Origin: Deltaproteobacteria bacterium
Lineage (GTDB): Bacteria; Myxococcota_A; UBA9160
Direction: 5' to 3'
DNA: 16,945 nt
Assembly (NCBI GenBank): GCA_003520425.1
Contig: DOUU01000151.1
Span: 3,764 to 20,708, forward strand
The position numbers and the translations under genes were made by a program. Positions 7,968 to 14,846 of the stretch are shown here, in pieces (within the stretch, counting starts at the first letter, position 1; the number at the start of each line of letters is the position of its first letter). Under the pieces are notes generated by a model, which saw nothing but the letters and a program-made list of their open reading frames with translations, had not been told where the DNA came from and searched no databases.

Positions 7968-7983
7968 CCGGGCCTTCGCCCGG
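7968..7983 (+). terminator. GC hairpin upstream of marR-like gene
   Basis: CCGGGC-CTTC-GCCCGG is a perfect 6-bp stem with a tetraloop, followed 8 bases later by GCTTTCTTT. It could be a weak terminator or leader hairpin. No gene called here ends just before it, which argues against a plain terminator. Confidence 0.25.
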
Positions 7984-7997
7984 GTGGGCCGCTTTCT

Positions 7998-8018
7998 TTG
8001 ATGACTTCTTCCAATCAA
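7998..8018. promoter_or_regulatory. Possible MarR operator / promoter of the marR-like gene
   Basis: TTGAT-N11-ATCAA is an interrupted inverted repeat of the TTG...CAA type common for MarR dimers. It lies just upstream of a possible -10 (TAGACT, 8023-8028), with TTGATG at 7998 as a possible -35 (19-base spacer, longer than ideal). Transcription would then start about at the ATG at 8037, which has no Shine-Dalgarno sequence, so a leaderless transcript is possible. Weak evidence. Confidence 0.35.
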
Positions 8019-8036
8019 GTTGTAGACTGTTGCGAC

Positions 8037-8453
8037 ATGGAGCCCCGAGGGCTCAGCCCCAGCGCATACGAAGCACTGGCGGACTTTCGATATGAGCTCC
8101 GCCACTTCCTTCGGTTCAGCGAACGGGCGGTGCGTGCGTCCGGTCTGGATCCTCAAGAGTATCAGCTGCTACTCGCCGTGAAGGGCACGCCACAGGGTCG
8201 GTGTGCGACGATCGAATTCCTGGCTGAGCAGCTGCAGATCGGGCATCGATGCGCCGTCGAGCTCGTCGAGCGGATGGAATCACGTGGTCTTGTCCGGCGT
8301 GTCGGTGGTAGAGACCGTCGGGGAACAGTGTCGGTGGAGCTCAGGTCGCGCGCAGAATCCCTGCTCTCGCTGCTCGCGGCTTTCCATTGCTCTGAGCTGC
8401 GCTGCGCCGCCCCAGCGCTGCTGCGAACGCTCGAAGTGCTGCTAGAGCTCTGA
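8037..8453 (+). CDS. MarR-family winged-helix regulator, cysteine-rich
   Basis: 138 aa from the ATG at 8037. The frame is open back to 7998, but family members begin with the SAYEALADFRYELRHFL helix and no ribosome binding site favours an earlier start. The dimerisation helix (about 11-35) is followed by the winged helix-turn-helix: IEFLAEQLQIGHRCAVELVERMESRGLV (about 59-86) and the wing GGRDRRGTVSVEL (90-102), with the conserved Asp-Arg-Arg. Cysteines at 56, 72, 118 and 123 are unusual, and C72 lies at the start of the recognition helix. MarR proteins of the OhrR type sense oxidants through Cys, so redox sensing is possible but unproven. The ClC gene starts 29 bp downstream on the same strand and SOD is divergent. 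Both are candidate targets. Confidence 0.85.
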   Translation: MEPRGLSPSAYEALADFRYELRHFLRFSERAVRASGLDPQEYQLLLAVKGTPQGRCATIEFLAEQLQIGHRCAVELVERMESRGLVRRVGGRDRRGTVSVELRSRAESLLSLLAAFHCSELRCAAPALLRTLEVLLEL

Positions 8454-8482
8454 ATCTCCAAGCGCGGCGGCGAAGCTACGGG

Positions 8483-10354
8483 ATGGAGACAATGTTGAAG
8501 GGGCACCCGCTCCTCGGGAGGCTAGCCACCGCGCTCCGGCCGCGAGAGCGCGAGGCTGCGGCGGAACTCGGCGACTTCACCACGACCTGGAGGGTCGTGC
8601 CGATTTCCTTCGTGGCAATCGCCATAGGCTTGCTAGGGGCTGTCGTCGCATTCGCGCTCTTGAAGCTCATCGGGTTGTTCACGAATCTCTTTTTCTTCCA
8701 GCGCTGGGACACAAGTTTTGTGTCACCGACGGCCAACTCCTTAGGGTACCTCGAGGTTTTCGTGCCAATGATCGGCGGCCTGATGGTCGGCCTCATGGCT
8801 CGCTACGGCTCCGAGCGCATCCGCGGGCATGGGATTCCGGAGGCCCTTGAGTCGATTCTGATTACGGGAAGTCGCGTAGAGCCTGGCCTGGCGTTTTGGA
8901 AGCCAATCTCCGCGGCGATCTCGATCGGCAGCGGAGGTCCATTCGGGGCGGAGGGTCCGATCATCATGACGGGCGGAGCCTTTGGGTCGATCGTGGCCCA
9001 GGCCCTCGCGTTGACCGCTGCGGAGCGCAAGACGCTCTTGGTCGCTGGTGCGGCCGCCGGCATGTCTGCCACCTTCGCGTCACCGATCGCCGCGGTGGTC
9101 TTGGCGGTTGAGCTGCTCTTGTTCGAATGGAAACCCCGGAGCCTGGTTCCGGTGGCCCTGGCGAGCGCAACGGCAGCCGCCGCGCGGTACTACGTTCTCG
9201 GACTCGGCCCGCTTTTCCCCGTTCCCCCGCATCCGGCGTTCATCGGAACGGCGGGGCTCATGGGATGCCTGGTGGCAGGCCTGCTTGCGGGAGCCCTTTC
9301 TGCCTTTGTCACGGTCGCCGTGTATGCGGCTGAGGACGCATTTCTGCGCCTCCCGATCCACTGGATGTGGTGGCCAGCCCTCGGTGGAATCGTGGTCGGA
9401 CTGGGGGGCCTGATCGTCCCCCAAGCCCTGGGTGTCGGCTACGACACGATCGGGCGTCTCCTTGGCGGTGATCTCCCGGTCCGACTGATTGTCAGCCTAC
9501 TCGTCGTCAAGGCGTTGATCTGGAGCGTGTCACTCGGATCAGGCACCTCAGGCGGCGTGCTAGCGCCCCTGCTCTTGATGGGGGGAGCCCTCGGGGGCAT
9601 CGAAGCGACGTTCTTGCCGAATGAGGGACATGGCTTCTGGCCGCTCATCAGCATGGCAGCCACGCTGGGCGGTACGATGCGGTCCCCTTTCACCGGCGTG
9701 ATCTTCGCATTGGAACTCACGCACGATTTGAATGTCGCTCTCCCGCTGCTGGTCGCCGTTGCGGTCGCCCACGGCGTCACCGTGCTCGCACTTCGGCGTT
9801 CGATCCTGACAGAAAAGGTAAGTCGGCGTGGCTTTCACCTGAGTCGAGAGTACGCGATCGATCCGCTCGAAATTCTCTTCGTCCGCGAAGTGATGCGCCC
9901 CGGTGCGGTCACCCTTGGAGTCGACAGCCTGCCCGAAACGGTGGCCACCTTGTTTCGGGCGGATCCGCCGCGCCAGCGGCAGCTGCTTTACCCCGTCGTC
10001 GGCGCGGACAGCCGCCTTGTTGGCGTGGTGACCCGCAACGAGCTCCAAGGATGGCTGGACGGGCAACCGCACGACCGTCGATCCTTTGCCGAACTGATCC
10101 ACGAAAAGCCGGTCGTTGCCTATCCCGACGAGCCACTGCGCGCGATCGTCCAGCGCATGGCCGAGACCAGCCTCACCCGCTTCCCTGTGGTCGAGCGAAG
10201 CGACTCCCGGCGGGTCGTCGGAATGATTGGACTGTTCGATCTGCTCGAGGCACGTGTACGGAATCTCGAGGCAGAACGGAGGCGCGAGCGGATTCTACCG
10301 CTGACCCTCCGGAACACGCGACACTCCGGAGGGAGCAATTCGTCCGTTGGGTGA
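8483..10354 (+). CDS. ClC-family chloride channel/antiporter with C-terminal CBS pair
   Basis: 623 aa. The membrane domain spans about 35-440 with the three ClC signatures in variant form: GHGIPE (115-120, H116 where E. coli ClC has Ser107), GAEGP (155-159, gating glutamate E157 kept, Arg replaced by Ala) and SGGVLAP (356-362). The internal proton glutamate (E. coli Glu203) aligns with L211 in VELLLFEW, and the central tyrosine (Tyr445) with L442 in RRSILTEK. Two CBS domains follow (about 465-525 and 540-592), usual nucleotide sensors. This filter type belongs to a bacterial ClC branch I recognise, so it is not decay. Substrate (chloride, fluoride or another anion) and mechanism (channel or exchanger) are open. 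ATG 8483 and ATG 8492 (with GGAG just before it) are both possible starts. It is probably co-transcribed with the MarR gene. Confidence 0.92.
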   Translation: METMLKGHPLLGRLATALRPREREAAAELGDFTTTWRVVPISFVAIAIGLLGAVVAFALLKLIGLFTNLFFFQRWDTSFVSPTANSLGYLEVFVPMIGGLMVGLMARYGSERIRGHGIPEALESILITGSRVEPGLAFWKPISAAISIGSGGPFGAEGPIIMTGGAFGSIVAQALALTAAERKTLLVAGAAAGMSATFASPIAAVVLAVELLLFEWKPRSLVPVALASATAAAARYYVLGLGPLFPVPPHPAFIGTAGLMGCLVAGLLAGALSAFVTVAVYAAEDAFLRLPIHWMWWPALGGIVVGLGGLIVPQALGVGYDTIGRLLGGDLPVRLIVSLLVVKALIWSVSLGSGTSGGVLAPLLLMGGALGGIEATFLPNEGHGFWPLISMAATLGGTMRSPFTGVIFALELTHDLNVALPLLVAVAVAHGVTVLALRRSILTEKVSRRGFHLSREYAIDPLEILFVREVMRPGAVTLGVDSLPETVATLFRADPPRQRQLLYPVVGADSRLVGVVTRNELQGWLDGQPHDRRSFAELIHEKPVVAYPDEPLRAIVQRMAETSLTRFPVVERSDSRRVVGMIGLFDLLEARVRNLEAERRRERILPLTLRNTRHSGGSNSSVG

Positions 10355-10416
10355 GCCGGCAAGGAGGCGAGTGCGCTGTCAAAAGGGGACCTACCGGGCG
10401 AGGTGGTAGACGGGAA

Positions 10417-10436
10417 CGGATCGTGCATGCGATCCG
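10417..10436. repeat. Inverted repeat CGGATCG-N6-CGATCCG
   Basis: A perfect 7-bp stem around the loop TGCATG, 62 bp after the ClC stop. It could be part of the transcript end or a protein-binding palindrome. There is no U-tract. Confidence 0.4.
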
Positions 10437-10551
10437 ATGCGCGCGTACTTCGAAGAAAGGGCCGTGTGTCGCTGGCCGTGAGGCGGGCGAGCCGTCCGTA
10501 GGGAGAGACTCCCCACCCCCGGCGCGGAGAGGACGCAGTGTCGCCCTACAG

Positions 10552-10577
10552 GGGAGCACGCCCGGGAGCGTGCTCCC
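10552..10577. terminator. Strong hairpin between convergent ClC and exported-protein genes
   Basis: GGGAGCACGC-CCGGGA-GCGTGCTCCC is a perfect 10-bp stem with a 6-base loop, the strongest hairpin I found in the window. It lies in the 283-bp gap between two genes that end facing each other, the expected place for a bidirectional transcription end. It lacks a U-run, so it may act with Rho or as an RNA-stabilising 3' end. A mobile repeat unit (REP-like) is an alternative. Confidence 0.45.
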
Positions 10578-10637
10578 TGCGATCCGCTGTGCACAAACTC
10601 ACGGAAGCGAGCTCAGCGTGCTTCGCACAAAGGTGAC

Positions 10638-11147
10638 TCAAACCCCGGCGCAGTGCTGGCTCACACCTCCAGATTCGGCGAGCGCGCCTTCTCGAGCCGT
10701 GCAATGCGACAAAGCGCCGGACCGGGGCGTAGCGACTCCGACCTGCGTATAGCGCGCGATCTCCGCACGCGTCACGAACGTCCCATCCGTTCTGACCGGG
10801 AGAGGCTCTGCAAGGTGCATTGAGAAATGCTTGGAGCCCCCCGCTGGAATCTCTCCTGCCACCGTATAGAACTCGGCTCGGCTCGGATCTTTCTTACCCG
10901 GCCGGAACTCGTTTTTCCACGCAAAGGCATGCTGGATGAGAACCGTCACATCGCGGACGGAGTGGTTTGCATGGTTGACGATGTCACCCGAAACCACGTT
11001 GCTCTCTATCATGACGCTTTGAATGGTGATCGAGTCATGAGCGTGGGCATCCACGATCTGGGCCGACTGAGCAGCCGAAGCTACGACTGGCCAGATCCCG
11101 GCGGTGAAAAGTGCCAAAGAGATCACGAGAATGTAGATTTGTCTCAC
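10638..11147 (-). CDS. Small exported protein of unknown function
   Basis: 169 aa from the GTG at 11147, chosen because AGAGGAGAA lies 4 bases upstream; the frame is open to 11183. A signal peptide (RQIYILVISLALFTAGIW, likely cleavage after ASA) is followed by one beta-rich domain (about 40-125: SITIQSVMIESNVVSGDIVN, RDVTVLIQHAFAWKNEF, EIPAGGSKHFSMHL). This layout resembles FxLYD-type exported domains, in which a variable side chain is compared with an intact form, but I cannot name the family with certainty. The last 30 or so residues after RYTQVGV are low-complexity with two Cys, unlike the compact end I would expect. They may be a lost stop codon or frameshift. It faces the ClC gene across a hairpin, and its own upstream region is long and gene-free. 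Confidence 0.7.
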   Translation of the reverse strand: MRQIYILVISLALFTAGIWPVVASAAQSAQIVDAHAHDSITIQSVMIESNVVSGDIVNHANHSVRDVTVLIQHAFAWKNEFRPGKKDPSRAEFYTVAGEIPAGGSKHFSMHLAEPLPVRTDGTFVTRAEIARYTQVGVATPRSGALSHCTAREGALAESGGVSQHCAGV

Positions 11148-11812
11148 GGCGTTCTCCTCTTGCGATGCTCGCGCGTCGCCCACGCAATTCGACAGTGCAT
11201 CAGGCGTACCAGCCGCGGACGGCAGGAGATGCGTCTGTCGGTGGGCGGAGGCGGGGCCGTTTGCCCGGGCCGAGGAGAAACGCCCCGCCGGGCCGGCTCA
11301 GCCGCCGGCGCCACCCTCGGGGTCGATCGGCAAAGGAACCTGTGATTCTTACGCGGCGGTAGGGACCCTGGACTTGGACGTGACGACTTTAGAAACCGCG
11401 CTCCGTCACTTTGCGGGGGTGTGAGGGCTTGAAGCGCTTTGCCAAGGCGGGGACCCTTGCGGCGGCGGAGAAGAAATGTCCCGGTCAAACGGACGCCCAC
11501 GAGTCGCTGTGTGCGGTCCGCGCTCGCTCCTTGGTCTAGGGAGCGAGTCGCATGGCGTGCCAGTTCTTTGCCTTTGGCCTCGCTGGTCTTCGAAGAGACT
11601 TCGTGAACGCGGGTACCCTCGCCCGCGCGCGGTCGGAGAGCGGGGTGCAAGCCACTGCGCCGGGATGGCATCACCCCGGATGGTCCCGACCATGCGCCGA
11701 TCGAGTCAGCTGCTTAAATGCGGTTATGAGATCTAGCTGGTCTGGCCTAGCGAATCCCAGAAATCGCAGTTGTGCTGTGTCCTGAAGTTGGACTCCGGTG
11801 CGGTGTGATCAT
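11148..11812. other. 665-bp stretch with no supported gene
   Basis: Open frames here have no family resemblance, no convincing ribosome binding sites and poor codon character. It must hold the promoter of the exported-protein gene at its left end. One 8-bp hairpin lies at 11523-11547. A GGAACC-N16-CGGTAG motif at about 11334 on the + strand has no gene to serve. Confidence 0.5.
11523..11547. repeat. Inverted repeat CTCGCTCC-N9-GGAGCGAG
   Basis: A perfect 8-bp stem with a 9-base loop in the middle of the gene-poor stretch. No U-tract and no adjacent gene end. It could be a remnant terminator. Confidence 0.35.
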
Positions 11813-12260
11813 TCAACGCCTGAACATCGTCCCGGGAGGCGTGATACCGCGGCAGAAGGGTTCACCGGAGCCGTTGGGAGTTCCGGTCTTCATGAACTGC
11901 GTCCAGTACGCCATCGGCTCCGCCGAGAGCGCAAGGCGCTCCGGAGTCTGATCGACAGGTGTGAAGGCCGCACCAAATATTTGCCCAGGGAGCGCTCCAC
12001 CGAATACATACGGAGCTCAACGCCATGCGGATCGATCCAGAGGAAGCCAGGAATCGGGATGAAGATTGCGCTCGGCGCAGCGTTGGGCTCATTGAACTCG
12101 TATTGATACACAGGCCAGAGTGCATCGAGATCGCCCGCGCGGCGACGGAAGCCGGGCAGGAAAATCCACTGTCGGTCAGCACAATCGCGTCGGCCTCGAG
12201 CGGGCTACTGAAGTTTGCGGCGGGATATTGGGCGAAAATCGCCGGCGCGACCGCGAATGC
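11813..12260 (-). pseudogene. C-terminal remnant of a type-B carboxylesterase, two frameshifts
   Basis: Three consecutive frames on the minus strand together read like the end of a carboxylesterase type B. Frame A (12260 to about 12135) gives AIFAQYPAANFSSPLEAD and VLTDSGFSCPASVAARAIS, the family's 'YP ... TDxxFxCPxRxxA' segment. Frame B (about 12135 to 12000) gives DALWPVYQYEFNEPN and PIPGFLWIDPHGVELRMY, the 'PVYxYEF ... HGxEL' segment that carries the catalytic His. Frame C (about 11985 to the TGA at 11815-11813) gives MAYWTQFMKTGTPNGSGEP, the 'YWxxFxxTGxPNG' end. Their order and spacing are correct, so this is a decayed gene, not chance. The N-terminal two thirds, including the GESAG serine elbow, are absent, because the sequence before 12260 no longer resembles the family. 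It is non-functional unless the shifts are sequencing errors; the missing N-terminus argues against that. Confidence 0.82.
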
Positions 12261-12339
12261 AAGTCTCCGGCCACGGCGAGGTGCTGGCCGCGCTCCGCCG
12301 GGCCCGAAACGCCCAACGTGGCGATCTTTTCAGCGTCGC

Positions 12340-12435
12340 CTACCGGGTCTGACGACGGGTATTCCGGACCGCGAGAAAGACCACAAGAACGACAAGTGCG
12401 ACCACAACGAGCTTGATAAACGGATCGGGAGTCAT
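12340..12435 (-). CDS. Possible 31-residue single-span membrane peptide
   Basis: It begins MTPDPFIKLVVV, runs as one hydrophobic helix (about residues 6-23, mostly Val/Leu/Ala) and ends in a basic tail (RNTRRQTR). AGGAG (12448-12444 on the complement) lies 8 bases before the ATG, a good ribosome binding site. The layout (short N-terminus, one span, positive C-terminus) is typical of real bacterial small membrane proteins. The start also overlaps the stop of an upstream open frame as TGATG, although that frame is not a gene I can support. It lies between the esterase remnant and an unassigned stretch, so it could instead be a remnant of something larger. No function can be assigned. Confidence 0.45.
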   Translation of the reverse strand: MTPDPFIKLVVVALVVLVVFLAVRNTRRQTR

Positions 12436-13033
12436 CACGCCTTCTCCTGTTTGATACGCGGCAAGGGAAACCTCCCTTGAGCTCGAGCAGGCGCCGCTAC
12501 CCACCACGCACGCGCCGATTCGAAATGGGCGAAGGTGCCCCGGCCTGCGGCGCCGGCCTGCGTGAAGGTGATCCACACGGGACCTGAAAGGCAGGATACG
12601 CCGGTCGCGTAGAAGGGGTAGGGAATTCTTGCGAGAGGCCGGTGTGTTGGGGCTCGAACAGGGAGGGAGTGGCTACCCGACGCGCCCACAACGGCGGCCG
12701 CGCTCCGCGGGTCACGCGCGCAAGGCCCAGCAGATCGTGGCGAAGGGTGCGGAGGTCGTCTTTGACTTGAGGCGCGGCAGCGCCCTGGCACACTGCACGT
12801 CGGCAGGCAGCGGGCGAAGAGCGGGCCCCCGCTGGTCTCGCAGTGTTTTCCAAGGAGTTCGCGAGCTCGCTCCGACCGATTTTGCCGCTGCGCGTGCTGA
12901 TGTGTGTGCAAGCGGGAGCGCCCGCGCCCATCTCAAACTGCATGATGCGCGGCCCGCAAGGTCGGCGATTCGTGCGAGCCCATGATCTCCCACCTGGGCT
13001 ATCCATAGCTCATCGCTGGCCGGGGAGGTGTCA
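12436..13033. other. 598-bp stretch with no supported gene
   Basis: Several overlapping open frames exist on both strands, but none reads as a known family. On the minus strand two pieces have coding-like third-position GC and composition: about 12770-12640 (reads VKDDLRTLRHDLLGLARV) and about 12630-12437 (reads IPYPFYATGVSCLSGPVW, in another frame, ending at the TGA that overlaps the small membrane ORF). They may be remains of one frameshifted gene. GGGGAGG at the right end is the ribosome binding site of the methyltransferase. Confidence 0.45.
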
Positions 13034-13954
13034 ATGAACGACGGCGGCCCTAGCCGAACGGCTCTCACGGCAGCGCTCATGCGCGCAGTCCACACACGCC
13101 TCGATCGGCCACGGCTGATCGATGACCCCTGGGGAGATCAGCTCGTGTCTGCCCCGGAAAAGGCAGCGCTCTGCCAGCGTGCAATGGATGGCGCGGACGC
13201 CGGGACGAGAGAATGGCTTCGGAGCTTGGGCTCCCAGCAGGCGGTCATCGATGCGGTTTTGCGGGCTCACCCCACGTACGGCGGCGTGATCCTTCGATCG
13301 CGATATGCCGAGGATGCGCTCGAGCGCGCGGTTGCGGGCAGCGCTCGTCAGTACGTTCTGATTGGCGCGGGGCTCGACAGTTTCATTGTTCGACAGCCAC
13401 CCTTTGCCCGCGATCTCCATATCTTCGAGATCGATCATCCAGCGACTCAAACCATGAAACGTCAAAGACTCGAGGAGTGCGGGGTGAGGATTCCGCCGAA
13501 CGTGGATTTTGTCGCAGCCGATTTGACGCGGGAGTCCCTGGCCTCCGTACTCGCGCGATGCAACTTCTCTCGCACGCTGCCGGCCTTCTTCTCGTGGCTT
13601 GGTGTTACGATCTATCTCTCACGAGACGCCAATCTGGCTACGCTGCGTGGGATCGCAGCTTCAAGCGCAGCAGGAACCGAGATCGTCTTTACCTACATCG
13701 ATCAGCAGGTACTCGAAGCAGGCCGGTCGAAAGCCTTGGAGAAAATGCGCGCAACCCGGGCCGCACTGGGAGAGCCATGGCTATCGGGGTTCAACCCCGC
13801 AACCCTCGCAAGCGAGCTGGAGGTGCTCGGACTGCGCCTAATCGAGGACCTGGGGAGTCTGGAGCTCCAGCAGCGCTACTGCGCCGGGCGCACCGACGGC
13901 TTGTCGCCCGGCACGAGTGGTCACGTTGCTCACGCCCGAGTCGCGACGGGATGA
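13034..13954 (+). CDS. SAM-dependent methyltransferase, TIGR00027 / leucine carboxyl methyltransferase-like
   Basis: 306 aa from the ATG at 13034, preceded by GGGGAGG at a 5-base distance; a GTG at 13028 lies inside that site and is less likely. The N-terminal cap (RTALTAALMRAVHTRLDRPRLIDDPW) is the family's hallmark. The SAM-binding loop is YVLIGAGLDSF (107-117), the ribose-binding acid E132 lies in FEIDHPATQ, and the motif FVAADL (159-164) follows, then SWLGVTIYLS (187-196) where the family has 'WEGVxxYL'. It is a class I fold in the PPM/LCMT subgroup. Bacterial members are numerous, mostly with unknown substrates, and some methylate carboxylic acids or polyketide intermediates. It has no co-directional partner nearby, with 400 bp of gene-free DNA downstream. 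Confidence 0.9.
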   Translation: MNDGGPSRTALTAALMRAVHTRLDRPRLIDDPWGDQLVSAPEKAALCQRAMDGADAGTREWLRSLGSQQAVIDAVLRAHPTYGGVILRSRYAEDALERAVAGSARQYVLIGAGLDSFIVRQPPFARDLHIFEIDHPATQTMKRQRLEECGVRIPPNVDFVAADLTRESLASVLARCNFSRTLPAFFSWLGVTIYLSRDANLATLRGIAASSAAGTEIVFTYIDQQVLEAGRSKALEKMRATRAALGEPWLSGFNPATLASELEVLGLRLIEDLGSLELQQRYCAGRTDGLSPGTSGHVAHARVATG

Positions 13955-14355
13955 AGCCCGAGGTTTCGCGGCCTTCACGAGAAAGGCGGCGACGCATCGT
14001 GCGCGGGTGCAGGGGCTCACGACACCCTCCGCAGCACGGGATTCGCGGTTCCAAGCGTCGTTCGAAGCTGGATCCGTATTTCTATGGAAAGAGACCTCTC
14101 AGATCGAAGTCGTGGTTGCAATCTCCGCAAGTGTCGATTCGAGGAAGCGTGCGGTCCAGGTCGCTACGGGAGAGTTTTCTCAAGCCTTTCGATCGACCCA
14201 TCGATAAGGTCTTCGAAGCAATCGCGCCGGCCGGAGTCTAGATCGCTGGATTTGCTCGCAACAATGGGTAGGCATTCTCCAGCTGCAGGCCGCGTGGTCT
14301 CGCTGCCTACGAGCAGGGTGTCTTGGTCGCCTGGCAATGAGCGAGGGATGAGCGG
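13955..14355. other. 401-bp stretch with no supported gene
   Basis: A + strand frame from 13917 to 14207 reads through (including SVFLWKETSQIEVVVAISAS), but it starts inside the methyltransferase, has no ribosome binding site and resembles nothing I know. I see no repeat or clear promoter. The right end holds GAGGGA (14343-14348), the ribosome binding site of the next gene. Confidence 0.5.
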
Positions 14356-14661
14356 GTGAGCGAATCGGTCGTCTTCGAACGGACCTGCACGGAGCTCGAG
14401 CAGGCCACATCCTTTGATAGCCTAAGCGCCCGCGGAACGATTCGGCTCGCGCTGAAGAGTGCGGGTCTCGACGCCCGCGACGTGAGCTCCTCACAGATGA
14501 TCGTGGTCGTGAAGCGAGTTCTCCCCGCGGAACTCAAGGCTCGGGGTGTAAAGGACGCCGACAGCGTGTGCTCCCTCATCGCAAGCCGCATCGCCGGTTT
14601 GACGTCTACGGTCTCCGGAGCGTCCGCCGAGGATGTCTTCCGCCGCCTAGGCGGCAACTGA
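14356..14661 (+). CDS. Conserved-looking hypothetical protein, 101 aa
   Basis: GTG start with GAGGGA 7 bases upstream. It is soluble, with no signal peptide or membrane span. It reads as alternating helices: FERTCTELEQATSFDSL, then ARGTIRLALKSAGLDARDVS, then SQMIVVVKRVLPAELKARGV, then ADSVCSLIASRIAGL. Codon use is like the flanking genes (GC-rich third positions), which supports it as real. I do not recognise a named domain, though the pattern 'L-ARGTIRLALK-AGLD ... VLP-EL-ARG' looks like a short protein family of GC-rich bacteria. It faces the glutathione transferase gene across a hairpin. Confidence 0.65.
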   Translation: MSESVVFERTCTELEQATSFDSLSARGTIRLALKSAGLDARDVSSSQMIVVVKRVLPAELKARGVKDADSVCSLIASRIAGLTSTVSGASAEDVFRRLGGN

Positions 14662-14781
14662 TCCCGATCCCGGCCGAAGGAGCTGGCCCACCTGCGGCGG
14701 TCCCGATCCTGCGGCCCTTCCCACCGACAGCCGGTCCAAAAGCTCCTCATTCAGCCGACCCTTCCGAGCGAGCAATGCACT

Positions 14782-14807
14782 GGCGCAAAGACGAGGCGTT
14801 TTGCGCC
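14782..14807. terminator. Hairpin between convergent genes (GGCGCAAA-N10-TTTGCGCC)
   Basis: A perfect 8-bp stem with a 10-base loop, located 120 bp after the 101-aa gene and 40 bp past the end of the glutathione transferase gene, which reads the other way. The position fits a shared terminator. The absence of a U-tract outside the stem lowers confidence. Confidence 0.4.
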
Positions 14808-14846
14808 TGGAGCAGGCTTGTGCGAGTGGTTCCCACCGAAGGCTGA

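Larger units (their letters stand above)
7502..8036. other. 535-bp intergenic region between divergent SOD and MarR genes
   Basis: It should contain the SOD promoter (complement strand) and the MarR promoter (+). I see no convincing sigma-70 pair for SOD. A + strand open frame from the GTG at 7670 runs through the region, but it resembles no family I know and overlaps the MarR start out of frame, so I do not call it. Near the right end are a GC hairpin (7968-7983) and an inverted repeat (7998-8018), entered separately. Confidence 0.5.

Noticed and set aside
7670..8095. A 141-codon + strand frame between SOD and MarR
   Set aside because: It begins at a GTG with a poorly placed GGAG, overlaps the MarR start out of frame and has no recognisable domain.
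11334..11361. GGAACC-N16-CGGTAG, ECF-like promoter on the + strand
   Set aside because: No + strand gene follows within 1.6 kb, so chance is likelier in GC-rich DNA.
12629..12985. A + strand frame reading KAQQIVAKGAEVVFDL, which recalls NmrA/epimerase-type proteins
   Set aside because: The resemblance covers about 16 residues only. No Rossmann glycine motif precedes it and the rest is low complexity.
13213..14241. A 342-codon + strand frame overlapping the methyltransferase
   Set aside because: It is a shifted frame over a well-supported methyltransferase, Arg/Ser-rich and without motifs.
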